Positions 17,856 to 23,620 of a stretch of 41,843 bases of DNA are shown here, piece after piece (position 1 is the stretch's first letter; each line of letters opens with the position of its first letter). The notes beneath the pieces were generated by a model, which saw only the letters and a list, made by a program, of their open reading frames with translations, was not told the origin of the DNA and ran no database searches. A program made the translations under genes and the position numbers. Origin of the DNA: a virus; IMG/VR virus record IMGVR_UViG_3300022751_000007, positions 1-41,843 of that record; one strand, written 5' to 3'.

Positions 17856-18071
17856 TTAAAAATTAAATGCTTTTTGATAAAATTCTATTGATTTATTTTC
17901 GTAACGGTCTGAAATAATAGTCCATAAAGCAACTTCCTTTCTGTCTCCCATTTTAACTAATCTTTCAAGTTTTGATGTTTCTAAATCAGAAAACTTATTG
18001 AAAAGATTTGTATAATCTTTCTCTGTAATTTCTGATGCTAATTTGTAGATTTCTGCTGATGTAAGTACCAT
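17856..18071 (-). CDS. Hypothetical early protein (71 aa)
   Basis: A helical protein (SAEIYKLASEI, LERLVKMGDRKEVALWTII). Not recognised. It is the first gene behind a near-perfect Bacteroidota promoter (18094-18124), with a leader of about 17 bases. Confidence 0.6.
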   Translation of the reverse strand: MVLTSAEIYKLASEITEKDYTNLFNKFSDLETSKLERLVKMGDRKEVALWTIISDRYENKSIEFYQKAFNF

Positions 18072-18093
18072 AATATTTTCCGTTTTGCTTATT

Positions 18094-18124
18094 CAAATGT
18101 ACAACTAATTATTGTAATTACAAA
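18094..18124 (-). promoter_or_regulatory. Bacteroidota-type promoter
   Basis: On the minus strand TTTG (18124-18121), a 19-base spacer and TACATTTG (18101-18094) give a perfect match to the Bacteroidota consensus. The -33 box lies at the edge of a 12-base palindrome (18112-18123). It would start a second transcript inside the early block, covering the genes from 18071 downward. Confidence 0.7.
18112..18123. promoter_or_regulatory. Perfect palindrome at the -33 box, possible operator
   Basis: TTGTAATTACAA is a perfect 12-base palindrome overlapping the -33 element. A partner TTTGTAA at 18141-18147 also pairs with TTACAAA at 18118-18124. Ribbon-helix-helix and HTH dimers bind sites of this form. 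AT-rich DNA gives such palindromes by chance, so this is tentative. Confidence 0.35.
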
Positions 18125-18165
18125 TATTAATTAAATTTTCTTTGTAACAATTTAATTACTTCGTG

Positions 18166-18582
18166 TTACTTGGTTTCAAAATAAAATATTCCGCTAAATG
18201 GTTTGTCTGGAGTTATTCCAAATAAATCAGCCACAGTATTCATGTAAAAAATTCTTTTTTTAGTCGCTTCAACATTTGTTTTTTTAGGCAAATTAGAAAG
18301 TCTAATATGGAATGTTTTCATGTAATTACGGAACCCTTCAAGGTCATTACAACGCTTGTAGTGGTTAACTATTCTTATTGCTGGCATAAGGTTTTTAATA
18401 CAATCCACCTCTTTTAATCTAAGGTTATATTCTTCACGATTAGCGCAGTCTTTCATTATTGAATATCCAAAACGCTGCTTTGACAACATATGGTCAACCT
18501 GCCATTTATCATCTAACGGTTTGCCAGTGTAAGCGCATTTACCGTCAAACTTATTAAATACCGCCTGTCTATCTATTTTCAT
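18166..18582 (-). CDS. HNH endonuclease-like protein (138 aa)
   Basis: The N-terminal half has the HNH frame: CAYTGKPL (C16), then QVDHMLSK with D30/H31, then KNLMPAIRIVNHYKR with N64 and N73/H74. The second Cys pair of the zinc-binding subtype is absent. It may nick DNA during replication or packaging, or be a homing-type gene. It overlaps the upstream gene by 14 bases. Confidence 0.65.
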   Translation of the reverse strand: MKIDRQAVFNKFDGKCAYTGKPLDDKWQVDHMLSKQRFGYSIMKDCANREEYNLRLKEVDCIKNLMPAIRIVNHYKRCNDLEGFRNYMKTFHIRLSNLPKKTNVEATKKRIFYMNTVADLFGITPDKPFSGIFYFETK

Positions 18583-18850
18583 TACTTGGTTTCTTTTGGT
18601 TGATTAACTTAATTATTCCTTGATTGAATTTTACATCTACTGTATGCCTCATGTAATCTTTGTATTCTCCTTTATCGCTTTTAAAGAAATCCCTGGTCGT
18701 GACTAAAATGTGCTCTCTAAATTCCGATTTATTCAATTTGAACGTTTGTACTTCATGCGGAATACATTCTGTGCCGATTAAACTCCATATCGTGCCGTTA
18801 TTCGTAAATTGCGTTTGGATGTACGAGCCGTTAATGTCAATTAGTTTCAT
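18569..18850 (-). CDS. Hypothetical protein (93 aa)
   Basis: A beta-rich small protein (SYIQTQFTNNGTIWSLIGTE) with a basic C terminus. Not recognised. Overlaps of 14 bases on both sides place it firmly in the operon. Confidence 0.55.
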   Translation of the reverse strand: MKLIDINGSYIQTQFTNNGTIWSLIGTECIPHEVQTFKLNKSEFREHILVTTRDFFKSDKGEYKDYMRHTVDVKFNQGIIKLINQKKPSNENR

Positions 18851-19199
18851 CTTCCAGAGATTGTGTTAAAGCGAAAATATCCTTTCTAAGCTTATCATTT
18901 TCTTTTTCTAACTCAAAGTACATTTCTTTATTTTTTTTCAACTGAGAGCTTTGTTTTATGCATCTAGCGGTTAATCCGTCTAATATATCCATGCATCCTA
19001 ACAAGGTATCTATGCGTTTTTTGGATAATTCTATTTTCGGGCTATTCGGGTTTGATTTTCCAAATCTAATTAATTCGCTATTCATTTCAACAGAAATCCC
19101 TCGGACTATTGAAATAGCATTCTGGTAATTTTCAAATGACTCAAAAAACAAGTGCCACGCTTGAATTTGATTTTCGTAATGTTCTAAAAGGTATTTCAT
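18837..19199 (-). CDS. Hypothetical coiled-coil protein (120 aa)
   Basis: Almost entirely helical; residues 85-118 (KKNKEMYFELEKENDKLRKD) have heptad character, suggesting a dimer. Not recognised. It overlaps the upstream paralog gene by four bases (ATGA). Confidence 0.55.
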   Translation of the reverse strand: MKYLLEHYENQIQAWHLFFESFENYQNAISIVRGISVEMNSELIRFGKSNPNSPKIELSKKRIDTLLGCMDILDGLTARCIKQSSQLKKNKEMYFELEKENDKLRKDIFALTQSLEDETN

Positions 19200-19615
19200 A
19201 ACAATCCGGATGTATTAAGTTCTTCGTCTGTTAATGCGAAATATAGATTTTGAAGTTGGTGCAGATATTCAATACAAAATATTGTCCTGTATGCTGTGTA
19301 TTCTTCATAATGACTTTTAACTTTTATTTTGCCATCAATAAAGTCTACGTCTAACTTGCCGCCAAAATCCATACATAAGTCGCCCTCTGATTTACCATTA
19401 TAAAATTTGTAACCACACTTCAAAAGTATTTCTTCTGAAAGGGGTAATCCTGTTATTTGCCAAGCTAAATTGTTATCTTTTGAGGTTTTATTTGGATAAA
19501 CATGAATATGATCATCCAAACCGACACCCCCCAGCTCGTCTACAGTTAACAATGTTTTAGTTAAATTATCTATTAGAATATTTCCAATTCTAAGGTCAGT
19601 ATTTTTGATACTCAT
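19196..19615 (-). CDS. Repeated-family protein, copy B (139 aa)
   Basis: The second member of the three-copy family: start MSIKNTDLRIGN, middle EEILLKCGY, then YLHQLQNLYFAL and end EELNTSGLL, nearly the same C terminus as copy A. The ATG at 19615, two bases after the upstream stop, matches the family start; a longer frame begins at 19645 but overlaps the zinc-site gene. Function unknown. Confidence 0.7.
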   Translation of the reverse strand: MSIKNTDLRIGNILIDNLTKTLLTVDELGGVGLDDHIHVYPNKTSKDNNLAWQITGLPLSEEILLKCGYKFYNGKSEGDLCMDFGGKLDVDFIDGKIKVKSHYEEYTAYRTIFCIEYLHQLQNLYFALTDEELNTSGLL

Positions 19616-19617
19616 GA

Positions 19618-19806
19618 TTATAGTTTGTTTGTGTATTTTCCGCAATTACTACATTTATTATCTGAAAAAATGCCTCCATTTATATCTTTATAATAATCAC
19701 TATGAAAGCCTAAAAAGCATTTTGTATTATTTATCATTTTCTGTATCCTTGCTTTTCTTTGAATACTTTTTATTTTTTTCAAGTGCCATTCTATTGATTT
19801 TTCCAT
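19618..19806 (-). CDS. Small putative zinc-binding protein (62 aa)
   Basis: A basic helix (residues 5-25) precedes CFLGFHSDYY and a C-terminal CSNCGKYT. One Cys, one His and a CxxC pair could bind one zinc ion. Short proteins of the type 'CFxGFH ... CxxCG' recur in Bacteroidota and their phages without known function. Confidence 0.55.
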   Translation of the reverse strand: MEKSIEWHLKKIKSIQRKARIQKMINNTKCFLGFHSDYYKDINGGIFSDNKCSNCGKYTNKL

Positions 19807-19872
19807 ACATCTAAATTTAAATATTTATGTTTAATTCTTTTTTAAATATGAATTTTTAAATAAGGTTGTTAT

Positions 19873-20883
19873 CTAAAATAAATCGTTTGGCACTATCGCC
19901 GTATTTATTGTTTCGTTAATATTTTCGTGTTCAAAAGCGTAAAGGTTTTCGCCTCCTATTATTTCGTAGTACCTGTTTTTTTGCCAGTCGAAGAAAACCG
20001 ATGTTGCGCCTTTTTTGGATGTTCCTTTTGGTTTTGCTTTTAATATTTTAACAATCGCTTCGTTTTCTTGAAAAGGTGTTCCTGTTGATGGGTTTATAGT
20101 TAAATCTACTTTTCCGTTAATTCGGTTATGCTCTGGCCTCCAAACCCCCACAACATTAAACGCTCTACGCCCCCAAACTGCTCCGCCAGCAAAACTGTTT
20201 AATGTTGGTACTGCAGTACAATAAACATCTTGCCCAGTAATGTCTTTTAAAACGATTGGCGGTAGGTCTTTAGCGTGAGTTACGATATTGTTGTGCCAAT
20301 TATTAATTTTTGCTTCCTGTCTAACCTTTTTTAAAGCCCATGCTAGGTATTTATCCTCACGACCAGCGTATTTAACTAAATCTTCTTCTAAGTCGTTAAA
20401 AGGATCTAATGAAGTTGTATTAAGTTTAATTTTCAACTCTTTCTCTAAACTTTTCCAATATGCAAAGAAACTTTCGATATCGTGATCTGTTTCATCTCCA
20501 TCAATGGGGTAGAAAAATTCATCTAACCAATTCATTGCTTGGTAAATTTCTTTTTCAGTAGCCGAATAAGGGTTTGATTTAAAAAAAGGTTTTCTAAGTC
20601 TTTTTGATATTAACTCTGCGATTACATCATCCATATTTCCAATCTCTCCAGATAAAAAACCATGCTTCCATCCAAATTTTTCAGATTGGTTAAACATCAT
20701 TTCCATGTGAAACTCTGTTTTACCAGCTCCTGCAAAGCCTAAATAAAACGTGCTATATCCAGGTTTAAAGCTTAACAATTCATCTAAGGTTTTAAATCCC
20801 GTATCAACACCACGCTGTACGCCTGTCCCGTAATGATGCATTACGCTTTCGGTATAATCTGATATTCTCTTTTTAGCTTTCAT
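19873..20883 (-). CDS. RecA-fold replicative helicase, DnaB-like (336 aa)
   Basis: Walker A is GFAGAGKTE (residues 49-57); FLSGE (76-80) and NIVTHAKD (199-206) match the catalytic Glu and sensor positions of superfamily 4 helicases. The N-terminal DnaB domain is missing, so it resembles the reduced DnaB-like helicases of phages. Its ATG overlaps the stop of the replisome organizer gene (TAATG), so initiator and helicase are made together. The 66 bases behind the next upstream small gene hold only AT-rich sequence. Confidence 0.75.
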   Translation of the reverse strand: MKAKKRISDYTESVMHHYGTGVQRGVDTGFKTLDELLSFKPGYSTFYLGFAGAGKTEFHMEMMFNQSEKFGWKHGFLSGEIGNMDDVIAELISKRLRKPFFKSNPYSATEKEIYQAMNWLDEFFYPIDGDETDHDIESFFAYWKSLEKELKIKLNTTSLDPFNDLEEDLVKYAGREDKYLAWALKKVRQEAKINNWHNNIVTHAKDLPPIVLKDITGQDVYCTAVPTLNSFAGGAVWGRRAFNVVGVWRPEHNRINGKVDLTINPSTGTPFQENEAIVKILKAKPKGTSKKGATSVFFDWQKNRYYEIIGGENLYAFEHENINETINTAIVPNDLF

Positions 20884-21548
20884 TAACTGAATAGTTCTTT
20901 GTTTTGGCTTTGGTCAATTGCTTTGTTTAATTTTTGTTTAGGTTTATTGAAATCATTCTTAAACCATCTTTTTAATCTTAATGTGGTGTCCCATGTTTTT
21001 TCAGTTTCCTGTTTGAATTTTGTATTTGATTTGTTTGGTTCGGTCCAATAATCGCAAAACTCTCTTATCCCTTCCGCTCCATATAAATCAACAAAAGGAA
21101 TTAGTGATTGAGAAAACTTTAGTTTTCGTACATCTATACTATTATTATTTAATATACTCTTATCTACTCTACTCTTATCTGTATCGCTTTGTATTACAAT
21201 TGTATTAGATTTTGATACAATTGTATTTTTTTCTTTTAATTTTCTCCATCTTTCTTGAACGGCTAAACGTCTTTTTTCAGATAATTCTAGCACCTCTCCG
21301 TTTTGTTCGTCAAGGAATTTTATCCTTACGTGCCAATCATCAAAAGCGATAATCTTTTTATTTTTAAGAATAGTTAAATGCTCTTCGTCTATTTCAATTT
21401 CCGCATCTTCAACAGTCAAAAAACATTCTTTATTCCAGTATAAGCAACATAGCCTTATAAACCTTGCCTGAGTGACTTCAGGGCATTTCTGAATCTTTCC
21501 CATCATCCAGTCGGATATAACAAATTTAAACCAAGTTAATTTCTCCAT
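20883..21548 (-). CDS. Replication initiator / replisome organizer, DnaD-like (221 aa)
   Basis: Residues 1-100 have the winged-helix layout of phage replisome organizers (LTWFKFVISDWM, QARFIRLCCLYW, FDDWHVRIKFL). A low-complexity linker (about 108-138, SKSNTIV, DKSRVDKS) leads to a helical C-terminal domain with W160/W179 and RWFKND. It probably binds the origin and loads the helicase encoded next. The linker DNA carries direct repeats that may be the origin itself. Confidence 0.7.
   Translation of the reverse strand: MEKLTWFKFVISDWMMGKIQKCPEVTQARFIRLCCLYWNKECFLTVEDAEIEIDEEHLTILKNKKIIAFDDWHVRIKFLDEQNGEVLELSEKRRLAVQERWRKLKEKNTIVSKSNTIVIQSDTDKSRVDKSILNNNSIDVRKLKFSQSLIPFVDLYGAEGIREFCDYWTEPNKSNTKFKQETEKTWDTTLRLKRWFKNDFNKPKQKLNKAIDQSQNKELFS
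21155..21227. repeat. Iteron-like direct repeats inside the initiator gene (candidate origin)
   Basis: Two exact copies of TACTCTTATCT (21155-21165, 21170-21180; period 15) and two of ACAATTGTATT (21196-21206, 21217-21227; period 21) lie side by side. An AT-rich stretch (21138-21154) adjoins them. ATACAATTGTAT around the last copy is a perfect palindrome. Repeats in the linker of an initiator gene next to AT-rich DNA recall the lambda ori inside gene O. Confidence 0.5.
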
Positions 21549-21579
21549 TACAGTTTGTAAAAAGTATAAAGCCTAAAAA

Positions 21580-21753
21580 TTATTGGAAAGTAGACTTATC
21601 CACAAATGACTTTCCTAAAAAAGTAACCTGTTTAATTCTTCCATCTTTGATCCAGTTGTAAACCGTTTGCCTTTCAACTCCCTTTTGTTTCGCGAAAATT
21701 GCAACTGTGGCAAGGTTTGCAGGATTAATTTTATTTGATGTTGTTGTTTCCAT
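21580..21753 (-). CDS. Small helix-turn-helix protein, MerR/excisionase-like (57 aa)
   Basis: The sequence from METTTSNKIN contains LATVAIFAKQKGVERQTVYNWIKDGRI, the pattern of a MerR/AlpA-type helix-turn-helix with its 'vYnWIkdGri' end, followed by a short wing (VTFLGKSFVDKS). It is a likely small DNA-binding regulator or origin-binding factor, encoded directly upstream of the initiator. A DnaA box overlaps its 3' end. Confidence 0.65.
   Translation of the reverse strand: METTTSNKINPANLATVAIFAKQKGVERQTVYNWIKDGRIKQVTFLGKSFVDKSTFQ
21585..21615. promoter_or_regulatory. DnaA box inside an inverted repeat
   Basis: TTATCCACA (21596-21604) is the exact DnaA-box consensus. It is flanked by GGAAAGT (21585-21591) and ACTTTCC (21609-21615), a perfect 7-base inverted repeat. 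The site is 37 bases upstream of the initiator gene and about 1.1 kb from the gene for a DnaA DNA-binding domain. A role in origin recognition or in recruiting host DnaA is inferred. Confidence 0.5.
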
Positions 21754-21810
21754 TGATGTAAATATAGTAATTATTTGACAAAATGTATAATTTTTATTAT
21801 TTTATTTTAA

Positions 21811-21841
21811 GAAACTTGCTATTAAGTCACAAGCAAGTTTC
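21811..21841 (-). terminator. Strong hairpin behind paralog copy C
   Basis: GAAACTTGCT (21811-21820) and AGCAAGTTTC (21832-21841) form a perfect 10-base stem with an 11-base loop, 19 bases after the paralog stop. On the minus strand it is followed by TTAAAATAAAATAAT, T-poor for a classic terminator, so it may be a weak terminator or a processing/stability hairpin. The remainder of the gap to 21754 is AT-rich without a clear promoter. Confidence 0.4.
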
Positions 21842-21859
21842 CTATGTAGTAGCGGAGCA

Positions 21860-22204
21860 TTAGAATAGTTTTGATACATCTAATTCCTGCTCAGTATTGA
21901 AGAATACAATATTTTGAAGTTGGTGCAGGCTTTTGATATCTATAACTTTACCATTACTTTCGAATTGAAAATACTCATCATTAGTAATATAGCCAATTCT
22001 GAATAAAGCTAATTCGTAATCAAACCATTGATTCATTAAAACAAATCCACAATTCAAAAGTATTTTTTCTGTTATTTCTATTGGAAGTATAGCTAATAAA
22101 TCTTCTTTCGTATCTAATAAAGATAAATCACTACCTGTAATTTTAAAAAACTCTCCAGATTTATGCTTTAGTACGTTTCCTATTCTTAATTCGTTTGCTT
22201 TCAT
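21860..22204 (-). CDS. Repeated-family protein, copy C (114 aa)
   Basis: The third and most diverged copy: start MKANELRIGN, middle TEKILLNCGF, then LHQLQNIVFF and end EQELDVSKLF. It starts with an ATGA overlap to the 46-residue gene. Three copies retained at separate places in a 41.7-kb genome suggest related but non-redundant roles, which are unknown. Confidence 0.7.
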   Translation of the reverse strand: MKANELRIGNVLKHKSGEFFKITGSDLSLLDTKEDLLAILPIEITEKILLNCGFVLMNQWFDYELALFRIGYITNDEYFQFESNGKVIDIKSLHQLQNIVFFNTEQELDVSKLF

Positions 22205-22341
22205 AACTCCAAACTTAACTGCCCTGGTTTATACTTAATTAATTTCCATCTTGCTTTTAAAGCTTCTTGCGATAATATTCGGCTTACGTAATACTCTCGC
22301 TGATGTATTTGAGGTCTTGCACCTTTTTTAAAGTTTTCCAT
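22201..22341 (-). CDS. Small basic protein (46 aa)
   Basis: An ORF starting MENFKKGARP and ending QLSLEL, with a helix YYVSRILSQEALKARWKLI. Its ATG directly abuts the upstream HNH stop and its stop overlaps the next ATG (ATGA), which supports translation. The basic charge suggests nucleic-acid contact, but no family is recognised. Confidence 0.6.
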   Translation of the reverse strand: MENFKKGARPQIHQREYYVSRILSQEALKARWKLIKYKPGQLSLEL

Positions 22342-22719
22342 TTAAAATAAGTTAGTTTGATTTCTTTTTATATCTAAATTGTTCTTTCTGTTTTGAATAT
22401 GCCGAGGCATATCGTATTGAAGGTGGCATTTCTGGCATAACGCTTTTAATCTTTCGTCGCTAACTTCGTGATTCGTTTTATCATGATCTAAATGAGCAAT
22501 AGTTAAAACTATTTTAGTGCATTTTAAGCCATCTAAATCCCATGCTTCGCTTTCCATTCCTTCTGGCCAATAAACCCAATCATTAATATCTTTACCGTTT
22601 CTATGAATTAAAGAATAATTAGGAACTCCGCAAAACTCACATTTATTCTCAGCACGCTTTAATATCCTTTCCCTAATAATTTTCCAATCTTTAGGGTACT
22701 CTTTATAATTTATTGGCAT
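22342..22719 (-). CDS. HNH endonuclease (125 aa)
   Basis: The zinc-binding HNH frame is complete: C27xxC30 (CEFC), AHLDHD with H76/H79, an Asn in KTNH, and C95xxC98H99 (LCQKCH). Small HNH proteins of this kind act in phage DNA processing. Unlike many packaging-linked HNH genes, this one is in the replication block, just after the DnaA-domain gene. Confidence 0.8.
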   Translation of the reverse strand: MPINYKEYPKDWKIIRERILKRAENKCEFCGVPNYSLIHRNGKDINDWVYWPEGMESEAWDLDGLKCTKIVLTIAHLDHDKTNHEVSDERLKALCQKCHLQYDMPRHIQNRKNNLDIKRNQTNLF

Positions 22720-22724
22720 AATAT

Positions 22725-23081
22725 CTACGTATAATTAGTTAATTTAAGAACTTTTAATACGTCCTGAGTAAACACTTTATCTCTTCCGTTTAAATCGTCG
22801 AAAGTTCTTTGTGCGTAAATAATAGTTGAATGATCTCTGTTGAAAAGCTTGCCGATATTTACAAGTGTTGCCTCTGGATTATATTTTCGAATTAAACCAA
22901 TTGCTATCTGTCTGGCAACTACTATGGGCCGTTTTCTTGTTGGACTTACTAGCTGATCTTTTGTGACCTCTAAGGCCATGCAAACCGCTTGTATGATTTC
23001 GTGCTTATCAACAATTTTAATTTTGTTCTTAGAAAAGAACTGATCTTTTTCGCTTAATCCTGCGTATATGTATGGGGTCAT
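22725..23081 (-). CDS. Stand-alone DnaA domain IV protein (118 aa)
   Basis: Residues 25-115 match the C-terminal DNA-binding domain of DnaA: RKRPIVVARQIAIGLIRKY (49-67) as the first recognition region and IGKLFNRDHSTIIYA (76-90), the DnaA signature with D83, H84 and T86 that read the DnaA box. AAA+ and N-terminal domains are absent. It could bind DnaA boxes on the phage (one at 21596) or on the host origin, either guiding replication or blocking host DnaA. Confidence 0.85.
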   Translation of the reverse strand: MTPYIYAGLSEKDQFFSKNKIKIVDKHEIIQAVCMALEVTKDQLVSPTRKRPIVVARQIAIGLIRKYNPEATLVNIGKLFNRDHSTIIYAQRTFDDLNGRDKVFTQDVLKVLKLTNYT

Positions 23082-23083
23082 AA

Positions 23084-23290
23084 TTATTCCGATTCTATAA
23101 ATTGAATGATTTGACTTACTGTAGCTTTTGGATTGGCTTTAATGAATGCCTTAAGATCGTCCTTAAGAAGTTCTTTAGCGTCATTCATTAAATAGTCTAA
23201 ATTTAAAAAATGACTATCTTTGCTATAAACGAAATTTCCAAACTGATTAGGTATAAAACCATTTTCCTTTAAATATTGGTTGTTTGTCAT
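23084..23290 (-). CDS. Hypothetical protein (68 aa)
   Basis: A small helical protein ending LKAFIKANPKATVSQIIQFIESE. Not recognised. Its ATG overlaps the preceding stop (TAATG) and it ends just before the DnaA-domain gene, so the three are co-translated. Confidence 0.55.
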   Translation of the reverse strand: MTNNQYLKENGFIPNQFGNFVYSKDSHFLNLDYLMNDAKELLKDDLKAFIKANPKATVSQIIQFIESE

Positions 23291-23469
23291 TACGATGTTC
23301 TTTTAACTGTTACTTTTCCTTGACCTAATTTAATTTGCCAATTCCAATCTTGATATTCTATCTGGCGTTTTATCCTAGTTCTTGTGCTTTGCAATGTTTG
23401 ATAATCTGAGGGAGAAAATAGATTGCAATTTTCATCAACCTTCATGTTTTTAAGTGTTTTTGCTATCAT
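23290..23469 (-). CDS. Small basic protein (59 aa)
   Basis: An ORF starting MIAKTLKNMKVDEN with a basic C terminus (QIKLGQGKVTVKRTS). A TATATTTG box ends only four bases before this ATG, so either the mRNA is leaderless or translation begins at the next in-frame ATG (23445, 51 residues). Not recognised. It is the first gene after the terminator of the recombination genes. Confidence 0.5.
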   Translation of the reverse strand: MIAKTLKNMKVDENCNLFSPSDYQTLQSTRTRIKRQIEYQDWNWQIKLGQGKVTVKRTS

Positions 23470-23473
23470 GATT

Positions 23474-23481
23474 CAAATATA
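23474..23481 (-). promoter_or_regulatory. Candidate promoter, TATATTTG box
   Basis: The minus strand reads TATATTTG, with TTTA 19 bases upstream in place of TTTG. It lies between a strong terminator and the DnaA-domain operon, so a promoter is needed about here. A tandem repeat (23521-23540) sits just upstream. Confidence 0.45.
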
Positions 23482-23520
23482 TAAACATTAATTAATTTAT
23501 TAAACGTTTTATGGTAAAAT

Positions 23521-23540
23521 ATCCGTTACAATCCGTTACA
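23521..23540. repeat. Tandem 10-base repeat upstream of the promoter box
   Basis: ATCCGTTACA occurs twice in direct succession between the terminator and the promoter box at 23474. Two same-facing sites one helical turn apart suit a dimeric activator or repressor. The function is unknown. Confidence 0.5.
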
Positions 23541-23566
23541 AAACAAAAACGCCTCATAAAGAGGCG
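23533..23566 (-). terminator. Rho-independent terminator after the nuclease-motor gene
   Basis: CGCCTC (23550-23555), loop ATAAA and GAGGCG (23561-23566) form a perfect GC-rich stem. On the minus strand it is followed by TTTTTGTTTTGT. It ends the transcript that begins at the divergent promoter region. A second small hairpin (CCGATA/TATCGG, 23590-23612) precedes it. Confidence 0.85.
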
Positions 23567-23620
23567 AGATTGTAGAGTACATATTTAAACCGATAACATC
23601 AAGCAGTATCGGATCTGCTT

